Assembly: GCA_009782245.1 (NCBI GenBank)
Contig: WRKK01000158.1
Location: 1 to 5,075, forward strand
Length of the DNA: 5,075 nt
DNA from: Defluviitaleaceae bacterium
GTDB lineage: Bacteria > Bacillota > Clostridia > Lachnospirales > WQUN01
Reading direction: 5' to 3'
A program made the translations under genes and the position numbers. This document shows positions 1 through 4,876 of this stretch, piece by piece. Position 1 is the first letter of the stretch, and each line of letters opens with the position of its first letter. Below the pieces are notes generated by a model that did no database searches, was not told the origin of the DNA, and saw only the letters and a program-made list of their open reading frames with translations.

Positions 1-403
1 TACCCTCTTGCAAATCGTGTAGATCTGTTATTGGAATAATATCGTATTGCAAGGCAAGTATGTTTTTTATTTCCTCGATTGTCGTAGCTATTATATAAGG
101 GTTTCTTATTTCTATATCGTCAACATCGTCAACATCGTCAACATCGTCAACAAAATTTTCTTCGAAAATTTCGCTTGGTTCTTCTACATCGTGTGTAATT
201 TTGGTATCGTCGAGTAAAGTTACCTGCCCGTCCGACAGGCGGGCAACATCGTTTTGTTGCAGTATTTCGGCGGTTTGTTCTTCCATTGTTTGTGTATTGT
301 ACTCCAGCACGGTTTCTGTTGCACGGGCATTGGCACAAGCGGATAATACAAACACAGCGACTATAGAAAGGCTTATTAACAAGCCTTTTTTGCTTTTTTT
401 CAT
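1..403 (-). CDS. Putative lipoprotein, N-terminal part (runs off left edge)
   Basis: An open frame starts at ATG 403-401 and continues for 134 codons to the window edge without a stop, so the 3' end is missing. The start is supported by an AGAGAGG Shine-Dalgarno just upstream (about 412-418). The protein opens MKKSKKG, followed by a hydrophobic stretch (about residues 8-20) and then LSAC at 20-23, a good lipobox. Signal peptidase II cleavage before Cys23 and lipid anchoring are therefore likely. An ANA site (24-26) also leaves simple secretion possible. After the signal the sequence is hydrophilic and acidic. Residues about 85-96 are four Val-Asp-Asp units, followed by a predicted alpha/beta stretch (TIEEIKNILALQYDIIPITD). 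I recognise no family. It lies 121 bp downstream of the 525-1283 gene on the same strand and could be cotranscribed. Extracytoplasmic location is well supported; function is unknown. Confidence 0.75.
   Translation of the reverse strand, partial: MKKSKKGLLISLSIVAVFVLSACANARATETVLEYNTQTMEEQTAEILQQNDVARLSDGQVTLLDDTKITHDVEEPSEIFEENFVDDVDDVDDVDDIEIRNPYIIATTIEEIKNILALQYDIIPITDLHDLQEG
116..151 (-). repeat. Four exact 9-bp tandem repeats (Val-Asp-Asp)
   Basis: The plus strand reads ATCGTCAAC four times without error (116-124, 125-133, 134-142, 143-151). On the coding strand this is GTTGACGAT, which encodes Val-Asp-Asp. The unit is three codons long, so gain or loss of units keeps the reading frame and only changes the length of an acidic segment. 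Identical codons in every unit point to recent slippage expansion rather than old selection on the protein alone. Confidence 0.9.
223..245. repeat. GC-rich palindrome inside lipoprotein coding sequence
   Basis: TGCCCG (225-230) and CGGGCA (240-245) form a 6-bp inverted repeat with a 9-base loop. A competing pair, CCTG (223-226) with CAGG (236-239), is also possible. The segment is in frame and encodes about Ala-Arg-Leu-Ser-Asp-Gly-Gln. It is much more GC-rich than its surroundings and shares the string ACGGGCA with the palindrome at 3962-4001. It may be a small REP-like insertion tolerated by the gene, but chance is possible. Confidence 0.35.
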
Positions 404-444
404 GGCTACACCTCTCTGTTATTATTGTAATTATCAAGTGGGAG

Positions 445-485
445 GAAACAGGAAACCCCCATAGGTCTACGTAGTTCCCTGTTTC
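445..485 (-). other. 12-bp stem-loop between secreted-protein and lipoprotein genes
   Basis: GAAACAGGAAAC (445-456) and GTTCCCTGTTTC (474-485) are inverted repeats with a 17-base loop. In minus-strand RNA the single mismatch becomes a G-U pair, giving a continuous 12-bp stem; in plus-strand RNA it would be an A-C mismatch. This favours a role in the minus-strand transcript. No T-run follows, so it is not a classical intrinsic terminator. It may stabilise the 3' end of the upstream message, attenuate readthrough, or be a leader structure of the lipoprotein gene. Confidence 0.5.
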
Positions 486-524
486 GTCCTTAATTAAATC
501 AATTCAATTAGACAGATAGAGTGT

Positions 525-1283
525 TTAGTTCATGTCTATTTCCCAAGTGGCATTTCTTGACGGACCGCTTGCAGCTTGATTGTTAATTCTTCCGTAAAAA
601 TCTACAGGTTGTGTCATACCTCCTGTAACAAATATTCCGCCCCTTTGTACAGACATGGCAGCACCCAAACTAACTCCGTTACGATTGAAATAGGTTACAT
701 GGTGGGGTGTATCTGCAGAGGTCGATAAAAAATTTCCACTATTACCTGTTTGCCAAGGTTGCGTAGCTGGAATTAGATAACGTGTAAAAGTAAAGTTTAT
801 CGTTCCCGACCAATTATGTTGGGTAAAGACGCTTGGTGGAAATTGAGTTGGTGGCGTAGTTGCTCTTGCTCCTATTGAAAATTCAACAGCATTATTTGCA
901 GGACTCAAACGTTCCAAGTCTTCAGCCGTTGGTTGCCACTCCGAAAACTTTATATAAGGTGTTACCAAATTGGAAATTACATAGTTATACCTAACATAAG
1001 CCTCGTTGAGAACGGCTATAGCTTCGCTTAAGTCTTGGTCAGTAATAATAATGCCATTGACTTCGCCGTTCATAATTTCAGGGACTTTCACATTGGTAAC
1101 AGGTATGCTACCGTTGCGCATCCTAACTACTGCTCTGGTTTCTTCTGCGGTGCTGGTAATCCGATAAGGACTCTGTGCCACCGAGTTATTTCCCGCACCG
1201 TAATACGGGGCGGCTGCTACTGTAATGTTAGTTGCTAAACAAGCAAACGCTAACAATGCTACAAATTTTTTGAAAAATTTCAT
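525..1283 (-). CDS. Secreted protein of unknown function (252 aa)
   Basis: The frame ends at TAA 527-525. I place the start at ATG 1283-1281, giving 252 residues. The protein begins MKFFKKFVALLAF: two short Lys-containing turns, then a hydrophobic core (about residues 7-17) and an Ala-rich cleavage region (VAAA, 22-25) before PYYGAGNN. This is a classical Sec signal peptide. The lone Cys15 lies inside the hydrophobic core and fits no lipobox. The mature chain of about 227 residues has no cysteine and is rich in Asn, Thr, Ser and Pro. Its C-terminal half alternates short hydrophobic and polar stretches, as in NWSGTINFTFTRYL and GGIFVTGGMTQPVDFYG, which suggests beta structure. A helical segment around 85-100 (DLSEAIAVLNEAYVRYNYV) stands out. 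I see no catalytic motif or known domain. Secretion is well supported; role and final location are not known. Confidence 0.8.
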   Translation of the reverse strand: MKFFKKFVALLAFACLATNITVAAAPYYGAGNNSVAQSPYRITSTAEETRAVVRMRNGSIPVTNVKVPEIMNGEVNGIIITDQDLSEAIAVLNEAYVRYNYVISNLVTPYIKFSEWQPTAEDLERLSPANNAVEFSIGARATTPPTQFPPSVFTQHNWSGTINFTFTRYLIPATQPWQTGNSGNFLSTSADTPHHVTYFNRNGVSLGAAMSVQRGGIFVTGGMTQPVDFYGRINNQAASGPSRNATWEIDMN

Positions 1284-1294
1284 AAGATTAAACA

Positions 1295-1303
1295 TCCTTT
1301 CTT
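1295..1303 (-). promoter_or_regulatory. Shine-Dalgarno deciding the 1283 start
   Basis: The minus strand reads AAGAAAGGA here, with AAAGGA ending 11 bases before ATG 1283. This spacing is slightly long but usable. The in-frame ATG at 1295 would directly abut the same motif and the in-frame TTG at 1325 has no comparable site. Only the 1283 start puts the signal peptide at the very N-terminus. Confidence 0.6.
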
Positions 1304-1308
1304 GTTGG

Positions 1309-1327
1309 GCTTGCCCTTTCGGCAAGC
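1309..1327 (-). other. Leader hairpin upstream of the secreted-protein gene
   Basis: GCTTGCC (1309-1315) and GGCAAGC (1321-1327) form a perfect 7-bp stem with a 5-base loop. In the transcript it sits just upstream of the Shine-Dalgarno (1295-1303). It could stabilise the leader or modulate ribosome access. No T-run follows, so it is not a terminator. Confidence 0.5.
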
Positions 1328-1369
1328 AATCTTGTCGTTTGACTTAGTGATATTAAATTTAAGGGGTTA

Positions 1370-1511
1370 CGTTGCTACTTATGTTGTGCGTCGTTGCTAC
1401 ATATAAACATTAAGTTGCTTTTTCGTTTGCTTCATCGTTACTAGACTCAAGTGATACGTTTCTTTTTATTTGGTATGTAGATGCTACATTTAAGCGTAAT
1501 GTTACTTTTAG
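1370..1511. repeat. Repeated GTAGCAACG motifs and diverged direct repeat
   Basis: CGTTGCTAC occurs at 1370-1378 and 1392-1400, exactly 22 bp apart (two helical turns). The second copy begins a segment (about 1395-1425, TGCTACATATAAACATTAAG onward) that resembles 1482-1511 (TGCTACATTTAAGCGTAATG onward) at most positions. TTGCTAC appears again at 1620-1626. The spacing is compatible with paired protein-binding sites upstream of the 525-1283 gene, but no known consensus was recognised. Confidence 0.3.
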
Positions 1512-1531
1512 TTAGTGCATTGTTTACTGTG

Positions 1532-1692
1532 TTATAGTTCAATCTCTCTTAACTCTTCCAAAGTGTGAAAGCATAATATCGTAAAATTCGGCTCGTACCC
1601 AAAGTAAGGCAAGAATTAATTGCTACTGCGATAAAAGCATTGTTTTCGTCATACATACTAACGTAGGCACTTCTGAAAACAGAGTGTTTCTA
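1532..1692 (-). pseudogene. Possible remnant of a small protein gene, two frames
   Basis: Two overlapping minus-strand frames look protein-like though neither is a complete gene. One runs open from 1689, just after a TAG at 1692-1690, to a stop at 1551-1549 and contains SAYVSMYDENNAFIAVAINS; an internal ATG lies at 1656. The other runs open from 1615 to TAA 1534-1532 and reads LPYFGYEPNFTIL then CFHTLEELREIEL. Joining them near 1600-1615 by one frameshift would give a plausible continuous chain of about 65 residues. A GAGGTG motif (about 1704-1709) and a good promoter (1756-1784) lie upstream. I do not recognise the protein. A decayed or sequencing-frameshifted small gene is possible, and so is chance. 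Confidence 0.3.
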
Positions 1693-1755
1693 ATTTCCAA
1701 GCATCACCTCACAAATATTTCTTTTTATTTTGTTATTTTGTTAGCTAACGATTTA

Positions 1756-1784
1756 ATTGTACATTTCCATTAAACTACTGTCAA
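1756..1784 (-). promoter_or_regulatory. Near-consensus sigma70 promoter without an obvious gene
   Basis: On the minus strand TTGACA (1784-1779) is followed by 17 bases and TACAAT (1761-1756). The -35 is perfect and the -10 matches five of six. Transcription would start near 1749 and run left. The first intact gene downstream begins at 1283, so the product is either a long leader, a small RNA, or the message of the broken frames at 1532-1692. Confidence 0.6.
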
Positions 1785-1822
1785 GTTTTTTACAAAAAAA
1801 TTTTTAATCGAAAAAAGCCCGT

Positions 1823-2045
1823 AAAATGTGCATTATAAGGCATGAGTTGTGATAAACTTGATAAAAATAAATGAAAAACGCGTTGCCTTAAAAAGCTTGG
1901 GTTAAATTTTTTGTTTATTTTGTATGATTTTTTTGTAAAAACCCGATTTTGATTGTATAATTTGTCTTTTATAAGTAAAGTTTCGCAATATGTTTTACAT
2001 AAAATATGTGAAAATAATTTTAATTTTAGTAATAATGCACATTTT
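1823..2045. repeat. 14-bp inverted repeat bounding an AT-rich segment
   Basis: AAAATGTGCATTAT (1823-1836) and ATAATGCACATTTT (2032-2045) are perfect inverted repeats, 223 bp from end to end. The interior is very AT-rich and without a credible gene. The arrangement resembles a short non-autonomous element with terminal inverted repeats, but I see no target-site duplication beside the arms. In AT-rich DNA a 14-bp match is only moderately unlikely by chance. Confidence 0.35.
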
Positions 2046-2090
2046 TTGTTGGTTACATTACAAGCCAATCTTCCAAAAAAATTTTTGCAC

Positions 2091-2146
2091 AAAAAACAGC
2101 AAGGTTCGTCCCCTTTAGTAAGAATATCGGCAATATTATGAACCTT
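2091..2146 (-). terminator. Terminator-like hairpin at the end of the R-M operon
   Basis: In the minus-strand transcript AAGGTTC (2146-2140) pairs perfectly with GAACCTT (2107-2101), and a run of six U (2096-2091) follows after four bases. The 32-base loop contains a second small hairpin, AATAT/ATATT (2123-2137). The first arm overlaps the stop of the endonuclease frame. The long loop makes it weaker than a textbook terminator, but location and U-run fit the operon end. Confidence 0.45.
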
Positions 2147-2504
2147 AGTTTTTGCCCCTGAGAAGTTGCCAAAAATGCTGTCGTTTAGCAGTTTTGTGTC
2201 GTTCAAAGTTAGCAATATCAAAGGCTGGCGAGTTTTCATAATTCCAACATTTTACTTCCATATCGTAATTTTTGCCGTTGATATTTGCCGAAAAATCTGG
2301 AAACTGCTGCGAATGCTCGTTTTTCGCTAAAATCATGCCATTGTCCTCTAGCCGTTGCGGAATCTACTCCTGTACACAATTTCCGATTATATCGTTGGAG
2401 CGGCTTGTTTTGGGAATACCCGCAATATTTATTGAAATTACGCCCTTTTCGCCCCTAATCTCCCGCACCGCTTTTTCGTGCAATTCTTCCAAAGATTTAA
2501 CCAT
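2145..2504 (-). pseudogene. Type II restriction endonuclease, broken (PD-ExK family)
   Basis: The frame starts at ATG 2504-2502 with a strong AAAGGAG Shine-Dalgarno nine bases upstream, and overlaps the methyltransferase stop by 8 bases (ATGGTTAA). It reads MVKSLEELHEKAVREIRGEK, then SNDIIGNCVQE, and meets TAG at 2366-2364 (codon 47). The frame resumes and runs to TAA 2147-2145, 119 codons in all. Past the stop it keeps FPDF (68-71) and DMEVKCW (81-87), so P69-D70 and E83-V84-K85 form the PD-x12-ExK nuclease signature. It then ends abruptly soon after AFDIANF, although such enzymes are usually 200 residues or more. An ATG at 2336 with GAGGA seven bases upstream could restart translation of the last 63 codons. 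The nuclease identity rests on the motif plus its place beside a methyltransferase; the exact family is not resolved. Enzyme activity is unlikely. Confidence 0.7.
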
Positions 2505-3777
2505 TGTCAACCGCTCCTTTTGCGCTTTTTATCAAAATTTTCGCCACTTCCGCCACAACAGGCACACAAACCGTGTTGCCCAACAAATCAAACGCCTCGT
2601 TTTGAGTAACGCTGTCAAGCGTGTAATTTTCGGGAAATCCGAACAGCCGTAAACTCTCACGTTTCGTCAAGGTTCGCAAGCCGCCGCCCACAGGAACAGC
2701 CAATTTTAGCATATCGGTAGCTACAAGCGTTGGAGTTAGCTGGTTTGGGTCTAAAATGCGGTTAAATTCAAATGATAGCTTGCCAGTAACTATATTGTAG
2801 CCTTTTTCTTGCGTTTTGTCGTAAATTCTTGCGTTTTTCGCCTTTTTCTTGGGAAACTCCAACACGAGATAATTTTTGGCGACCAAATCGTCCAAAAGTG
2901 CTTGCAAATTGTCAACGTCAAAAAACGTTTTTATCATGGCAAAAGTCAGCGGCATTCCGTCCATCCAGTCTATTCCGTAGATTTCCGCCCACTTTTTAGA
3001 GCGGCGTTTTTTCAATAACAACGCAAGCAAATTTTTTTGCTCCTGCGAAATTTCCCCTTTTAAGGCGAAATCCCAGCTGTGAATATTTGCCGCGCCGCCA
3101 CGTTTATCCTTTATTTGCTTGCCGATAACGTCCGTTATGTTAAAATGGGAGAATAATTTTTTGGTAAACGCCGTTTCGATTGGCGGTATATCATTTTCGA
3201 TTATATCCGCCAAAACCGCCGTTTTTGGGGGTTTTTCCGACTTTTCCAATTCGTCAAGCGGAATTTTCCCCGATTTTCCGCCGCAAATATAAATCCGCTT
3301 GCGAGATTGCGCCAACCCAAAATTTTTGCTATCAAGCACGGCAAAATCTACAAAGTAGCCCAAATCGGTTAAAATTCTGATTATCGTTCGCAAGGTTTCG
3401 CCGCCGTTGTGCGTTAGCAAGCCCTCGACATTTTCCAACAAAAATCCCTTGGGATTTTTCGCCCTAATTATGCGAGCCACGTCAAAAAAAAGGGTTCCGC
3501 GCGTGTCGTCAAAACCAAGCCGTTTGCCCGCATTCGAGAACGCTTGACATGGAAATCCCGCCAGCAGGAAGTCGAAGTTTGGCAGATTGCTTTCGTTTAC
3601 GGTGGTTATGTCGCAATGGCTGTTTTCGTGGAAGTTTTCGCTGTAAACCTTGATTGCATGGGGTTTTATCTCGGCGGAGAAAACGGCTTTTGCGGCGATA
3701 TTTAGCTGTGCCGCCGCTTGCTCAAAACCCAGCCGCAAGCCGCCGATTCCTGCGAATAAATCTATAAATTTTTGCAT
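2497..3777 (-). CDS. DNA (cytosine-5-)-methyltransferase of a type II R-M system
   Basis: This 426-residue protein transfers a methyl group from S-adenosylmethionine to C5 of a cytosine in its target site. The C5-methyltransferase motifs appear in order: motif I FIDLFAGIGGLRLGFE (4-19, AdoMet binding), motif IV GFPCQAFS (74-81) with catalytic Cys77, motif VI ENV (115-117), motif VIII QSRKR (157-161), motif IX RESLRLFGFP (373-382) and motif X GNTVCVPV (400-407). The target-recognition region, about 165-360, is long and contains RGGAANIHSWDFALKG and DWMDGMPL; it sets the sequence specificity, which I cannot read off. The start at ATG 3777 has GGAG eight bases upstream and a promoter at 3809-3837. 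The gene overlaps the broken endonuclease by 8 bases, the usual coupled M-R arrangement. No motif is missing, so it is probably active, now possibly as an orphan methylase. Confidence 0.95.
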   Translation of the reverse strand: MQKFIDLFAGIGGLRLGFEQAAAQLNIAAKAVFSAEIKPHAIKVYSENFHENSHCDITTVNESNLPNFDFLLAGFPCQAFSNAGKRLGFDDTRGTLFFDVARIIRAKNPKGFLLENVEGLLTHNGGETLRTIIRILTDLGYFVDFAVLDSKNFGLAQSRKRIYICGGKSGKIPLDELEKSEKPPKTAVLADIIENDIPPIETAFTKKLFSHFNITDVIGKQIKDKRGGAANIHSWDFALKGEISQEQKNLLALLLKKRRSKKWAEIYGIDWMDGMPLTFAMIKTFFDVDNLQALLDDLVAKNYLVLEFPKKKAKNARIYDKTQEKGYNIVTGKLSFEFNRILDPNQLTPTLVATDMLKLAVPVGGGLRTLTKRESLRLFGFPENYTLDSVTQNEAFDLLGNTVCVPVVAEVAKILIKSAKGAVDNG

Positions 3778-3808
3778 AGCATTTGCTCCATTTTTCTAAG
3801 ATGTGAAT

Positions 3809-3837
3809 ATTCTATCGCAAAATTTGATGGTTGTCAA
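3809..3837 (-). promoter_or_regulatory. Promoter of the methyltransferase operon
   Basis: On the minus strand TTGACA (3837-3832), 17 bases, and TAGAAT (3814-3809) form a near-consensus sigma70 promoter. The start point would be near 3802, leaving a leader of about 25 bases with GGAG (3789-3786) eight bases before ATG 3777. I see no C-protein box or clear operator over it. Confidence 0.75.
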
Positions 3838-3961
3838 TTAGAATTTATTTGGCTGTTGACCTTGCAAAGCGGGGCGTTTGCGAAGTGGAAAGGGAAAACC
3901 GCAAATTTTTTTGGAAATTTAGCGAGACAAGAAAAAAGCACGGGCGAATGTGATAATTTGG

Positions 3962-4001
3962 GGGACGGGCGACCGTCCTCGGTCGCCCGTTTGCCCGTCC
4001 C
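3962..4001 (-). repeat. GC-rich nested palindrome after the M23 gene, possible terminator
   Basis: ACGGGCGACCG (3965-3975) and CGGTCGCCCGT (3980-3990) form a perfect 11-bp stem with a 4-base loop. GGGACGGGC (3962-3970) also pairs with GCCCGTCCC (3993-4001), so two alternative stems compete. It lies 17 bases past the M23 gene stop, where it would terminate or protect the 3' end. The nearest U-run in minus RNA (3937-3932) is about 25 bases further on, preceded by TCGCCCGT (3947-3940), which could also pair with ACGGGCGA of the palindrome. The same core occurs in opposite orientation at 5037-5060, so it belongs to a repeat family. Confidence 0.75.
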
Positions 4002-4017
4002 GATATAAGCTAAAAAT

Positions 4018-4830
4018 TCACCGCCCCAACTGCTCCAACGGAGAAACGTGCTGCCCGTTCAAAGTCATGTCAAAATGCAGATGCGGCCCCGTGGACATTC
4101 CCGTGCTGCCAACTTGGGCTATTGTGTCGCCCTGGTTTACCCATTGCCCCGCCGACACAAGCAGCACCGAGTTATGGGCATACCGTGAAATAAAGCCGTC
4201 GCCGTGGCTTATCACAACCATGTAACCGCCGCTACCGTTCCAGCGCGACAACGTTACCCAGCCAGACCGTGCCGCAACTACTGCCGTGCCTGTCGGTGCG
4301 GGAATGTCTATTCCTCTGTGAAACTCTGTTCCGCCAGTAAAGGGGTTTCGCCGATTGCCGTAACCGCTGGATATTCTGTAATGCCCTGGAACAGGCCAAA
4401 TAAAGGTGGTTTCTTGTGCGGCGGGTTGCGGCGGTGCTTGCGGTGCGGGTTGTGGTGCGGCTTGCGGTGCGGCTTGCGGCACAACTTGCGGGGGTGCATC
4501 TATTGTCATTTTGGCAACCGTTGCGGAGATTGCGTCCACGTACAGCGTATATTTTGCCCCGTCTTCGGTTTGCATTTCTACCGCAAACATTGGCGGGTTG
4601 CTATCCGATAAAAATTGCGAACTTATCGCCGTTCCGCCCAAAAATTCCGTTGCAATTTCTCGGGCGTGTAAATTGGATATTTGCGGAGTTATCGTGCTTG
4701 CCAAACTCCGCAATTCAGCAACCTCGGCAGCAAGAGAGTTTGGCGGCTCGGCGGCGTTTGCGGGTTGCTCTGTTGTAATTGCGTAAATCATACACATCGC
4801 AAACGCCGATATTATCACTTTTTTCAACAT
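4018..4830 (-). CDS. Secreted PepSY-like / M23 (LytM) murein endopeptidase
   Basis: This 270-residue protein should cleave peptide cross-links of peptidoglycan outside the membrane. Residues 1-26 are a Sec signal peptide: MLKK, a hydrophobic core, and ANA at 24-26 before AEPP. Residues about 47-109 look like a PepSY domain (HAREIATEFLGG, then FAVEMQTEDGAKYTLYVDA). A Pro/Ala/Gln-rich linker spans 113-139. Residues about 143-265 are an M23 peptidase domain. Zinc ligands by family analogy are H171 and D175 (FHRGIDI) and H252 in PHLHF (249-253); catalytic His are H219 (RYAHNS) and H250. All are present, so it should be active. ATG 4830 has a perfect AAGGAGG site, and the gene has its own promoter (4873-4901) overlapped by a dyad operator. 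No partner gene is contiguous. M23 assignment is firm; PepSY rests on pattern and may act as an inhibitory or folding module. Confidence 0.93.
   Translation of the reverse strand: MLKKVIISAFAMCMIYAITTEQPANAAEPPNSLAAEVAELRSLASTITPQISNLHAREIATEFLGGTAISSQFLSDSNPPMFAVEMQTEDGAKYTLYVDAISATVAKMTIDAPPQVVPQAAPQAAPQPAPQAPPQPAAQETTFIWPVPGHYRISSGYGNRRNPFTGGTEFHRGIDIPAPTGTAVVAARSGWVTLSRWNGSGGYMVVISHGDGFISRYAHNSVLLVSAGQWVNQGDTIAQVGSTGMSTGPHLHFDMTLNGQHVSPLEQLGR
4414..4494 (-). repeat. Pro/Ala/Gln-rich linker coded by degenerate short repeats
   Basis: Residues 113-139 of the M23 protein consist of Pro-Gln-Ala-Ala and Pro-Gln-Pro-Ala type units (VVPQAAPQAAPQPAPQ). The DNA repeats CCGCAAGCCGCA-like units of 12 bases and variants. 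It joins the PepSY-like and peptidase domains as an extended spacer. The strong GC bias here makes long spurious open frames on the plus strand. Confidence 0.85.
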
Positions 4831-4835
4831 AATTT

Positions 4836-4842
4836 CCTCCTT
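4836..4842 (-). promoter_or_regulatory. Perfect Shine-Dalgarno of the M23 gene
   Basis: The minus strand reads AAGGAGG five bases before ATG 4830. It fixes this start and suggests efficient translation once the promoter is free. Confidence 0.85.
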
Positions 4843-4860
4843 GAATTTTGGTGGACTAAC

Positions 4861-4876
4861 TACTACATTTGTAGTA
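4861..4876. promoter_or_regulatory. BlaI/MecI/CopY-type operator dyad
   Basis: TACTACA (4861-4867) and TGTAGTA (4870-4876) form a perfect 7-bp dyad around TT. The core matches TACANNTGTA, the box bound by CopY and closely related to BlaI/MecI operators. It overlaps the -10 element (4873-4878) and the predicted start point near 4866, the ideal place for repression. The binding protein is not encoded in this window. Confidence 0.65.

Larger units (their letters stand above)
1284..2144. other. AT-rich stretch without a convincing intact gene
   Basis: This 861-bp stretch is clearly more AT-rich than the flanking genes, above all in 1720-2100, which has many homopolymer A and T runs. No frame combines a credible start, a Shine-Dalgarno and a protein-like composition over useful length. 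It holds a minus-strand promoter-like element (1756-1784), short broken coding-like frames (1532-1692), repeated GTAGCAACG motifs (1370-1400), a 14-bp inverted repeat (1823-2045) and a terminator-like hairpin (2091-2146). A transcript from the 1756-1784 promoter would have to cross about 465 bases before reaching the 1283 start. Confidence 0.6.

Noticed and set aside
147..437. A 96-codon minus-strand frame over the lipoprotein gene
   Set aside because: It is Arg/Cys-rich and out of frame with the signal-peptide-bearing gene that has the better start and Shine-Dalgarno.
1284..1325. TTG start at 1325 giving a 266-residue secreted protein
   Set aside because: It would put 14 hydrophilic residues before the signal peptide, lies inside a hairpin and has no Shine-Dalgarno; the ATG at 1283 is better.
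1790..2239. A 149-codon minus-strand open frame
   Set aside because: It has no Shine-Dalgarno, overlaps the endonuclease frame, and is Phe/Lys/Cys-rich as expected of translated AT-rich noncoding DNA. I tested it as the frameshifted end of the endonuclease and saw no expected continuation after AFDIANF.
2364..2366. TAG recoded as a sense codon rather than a stop
   Set aside because: A second TAG interrupts the fragment at 1690-1692 and the three complete genes end in TAA or TGA, but two cases in degraded-looking frames are too few, and a TGG to TAG mutation is the simpler explanation.
2145..2504. Vsr-type short-patch repair endonuclease, given the short length next to a C5 methyltransferase
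   Set aside because: None of the typical Vsr sequence features are seen; the PD-x12-ExK layout with a continuing FDIANF segment fits a truncated type II restriction enzyme better.
3877..3912. Plus-strand terminator TTTGCG...CGCAAA followed by a T-run
   Set aside because: The stem is only 6 bp with a 17-base loop and there is no plus-strand gene for it to serve.
4204..4786. Several long plus-strand frames, including one rich in Gly-Ala-Cys
   Set aside because: They are antisense shadows of the M23 gene caused by its GC-rich repeat linker and have no ribosome site.
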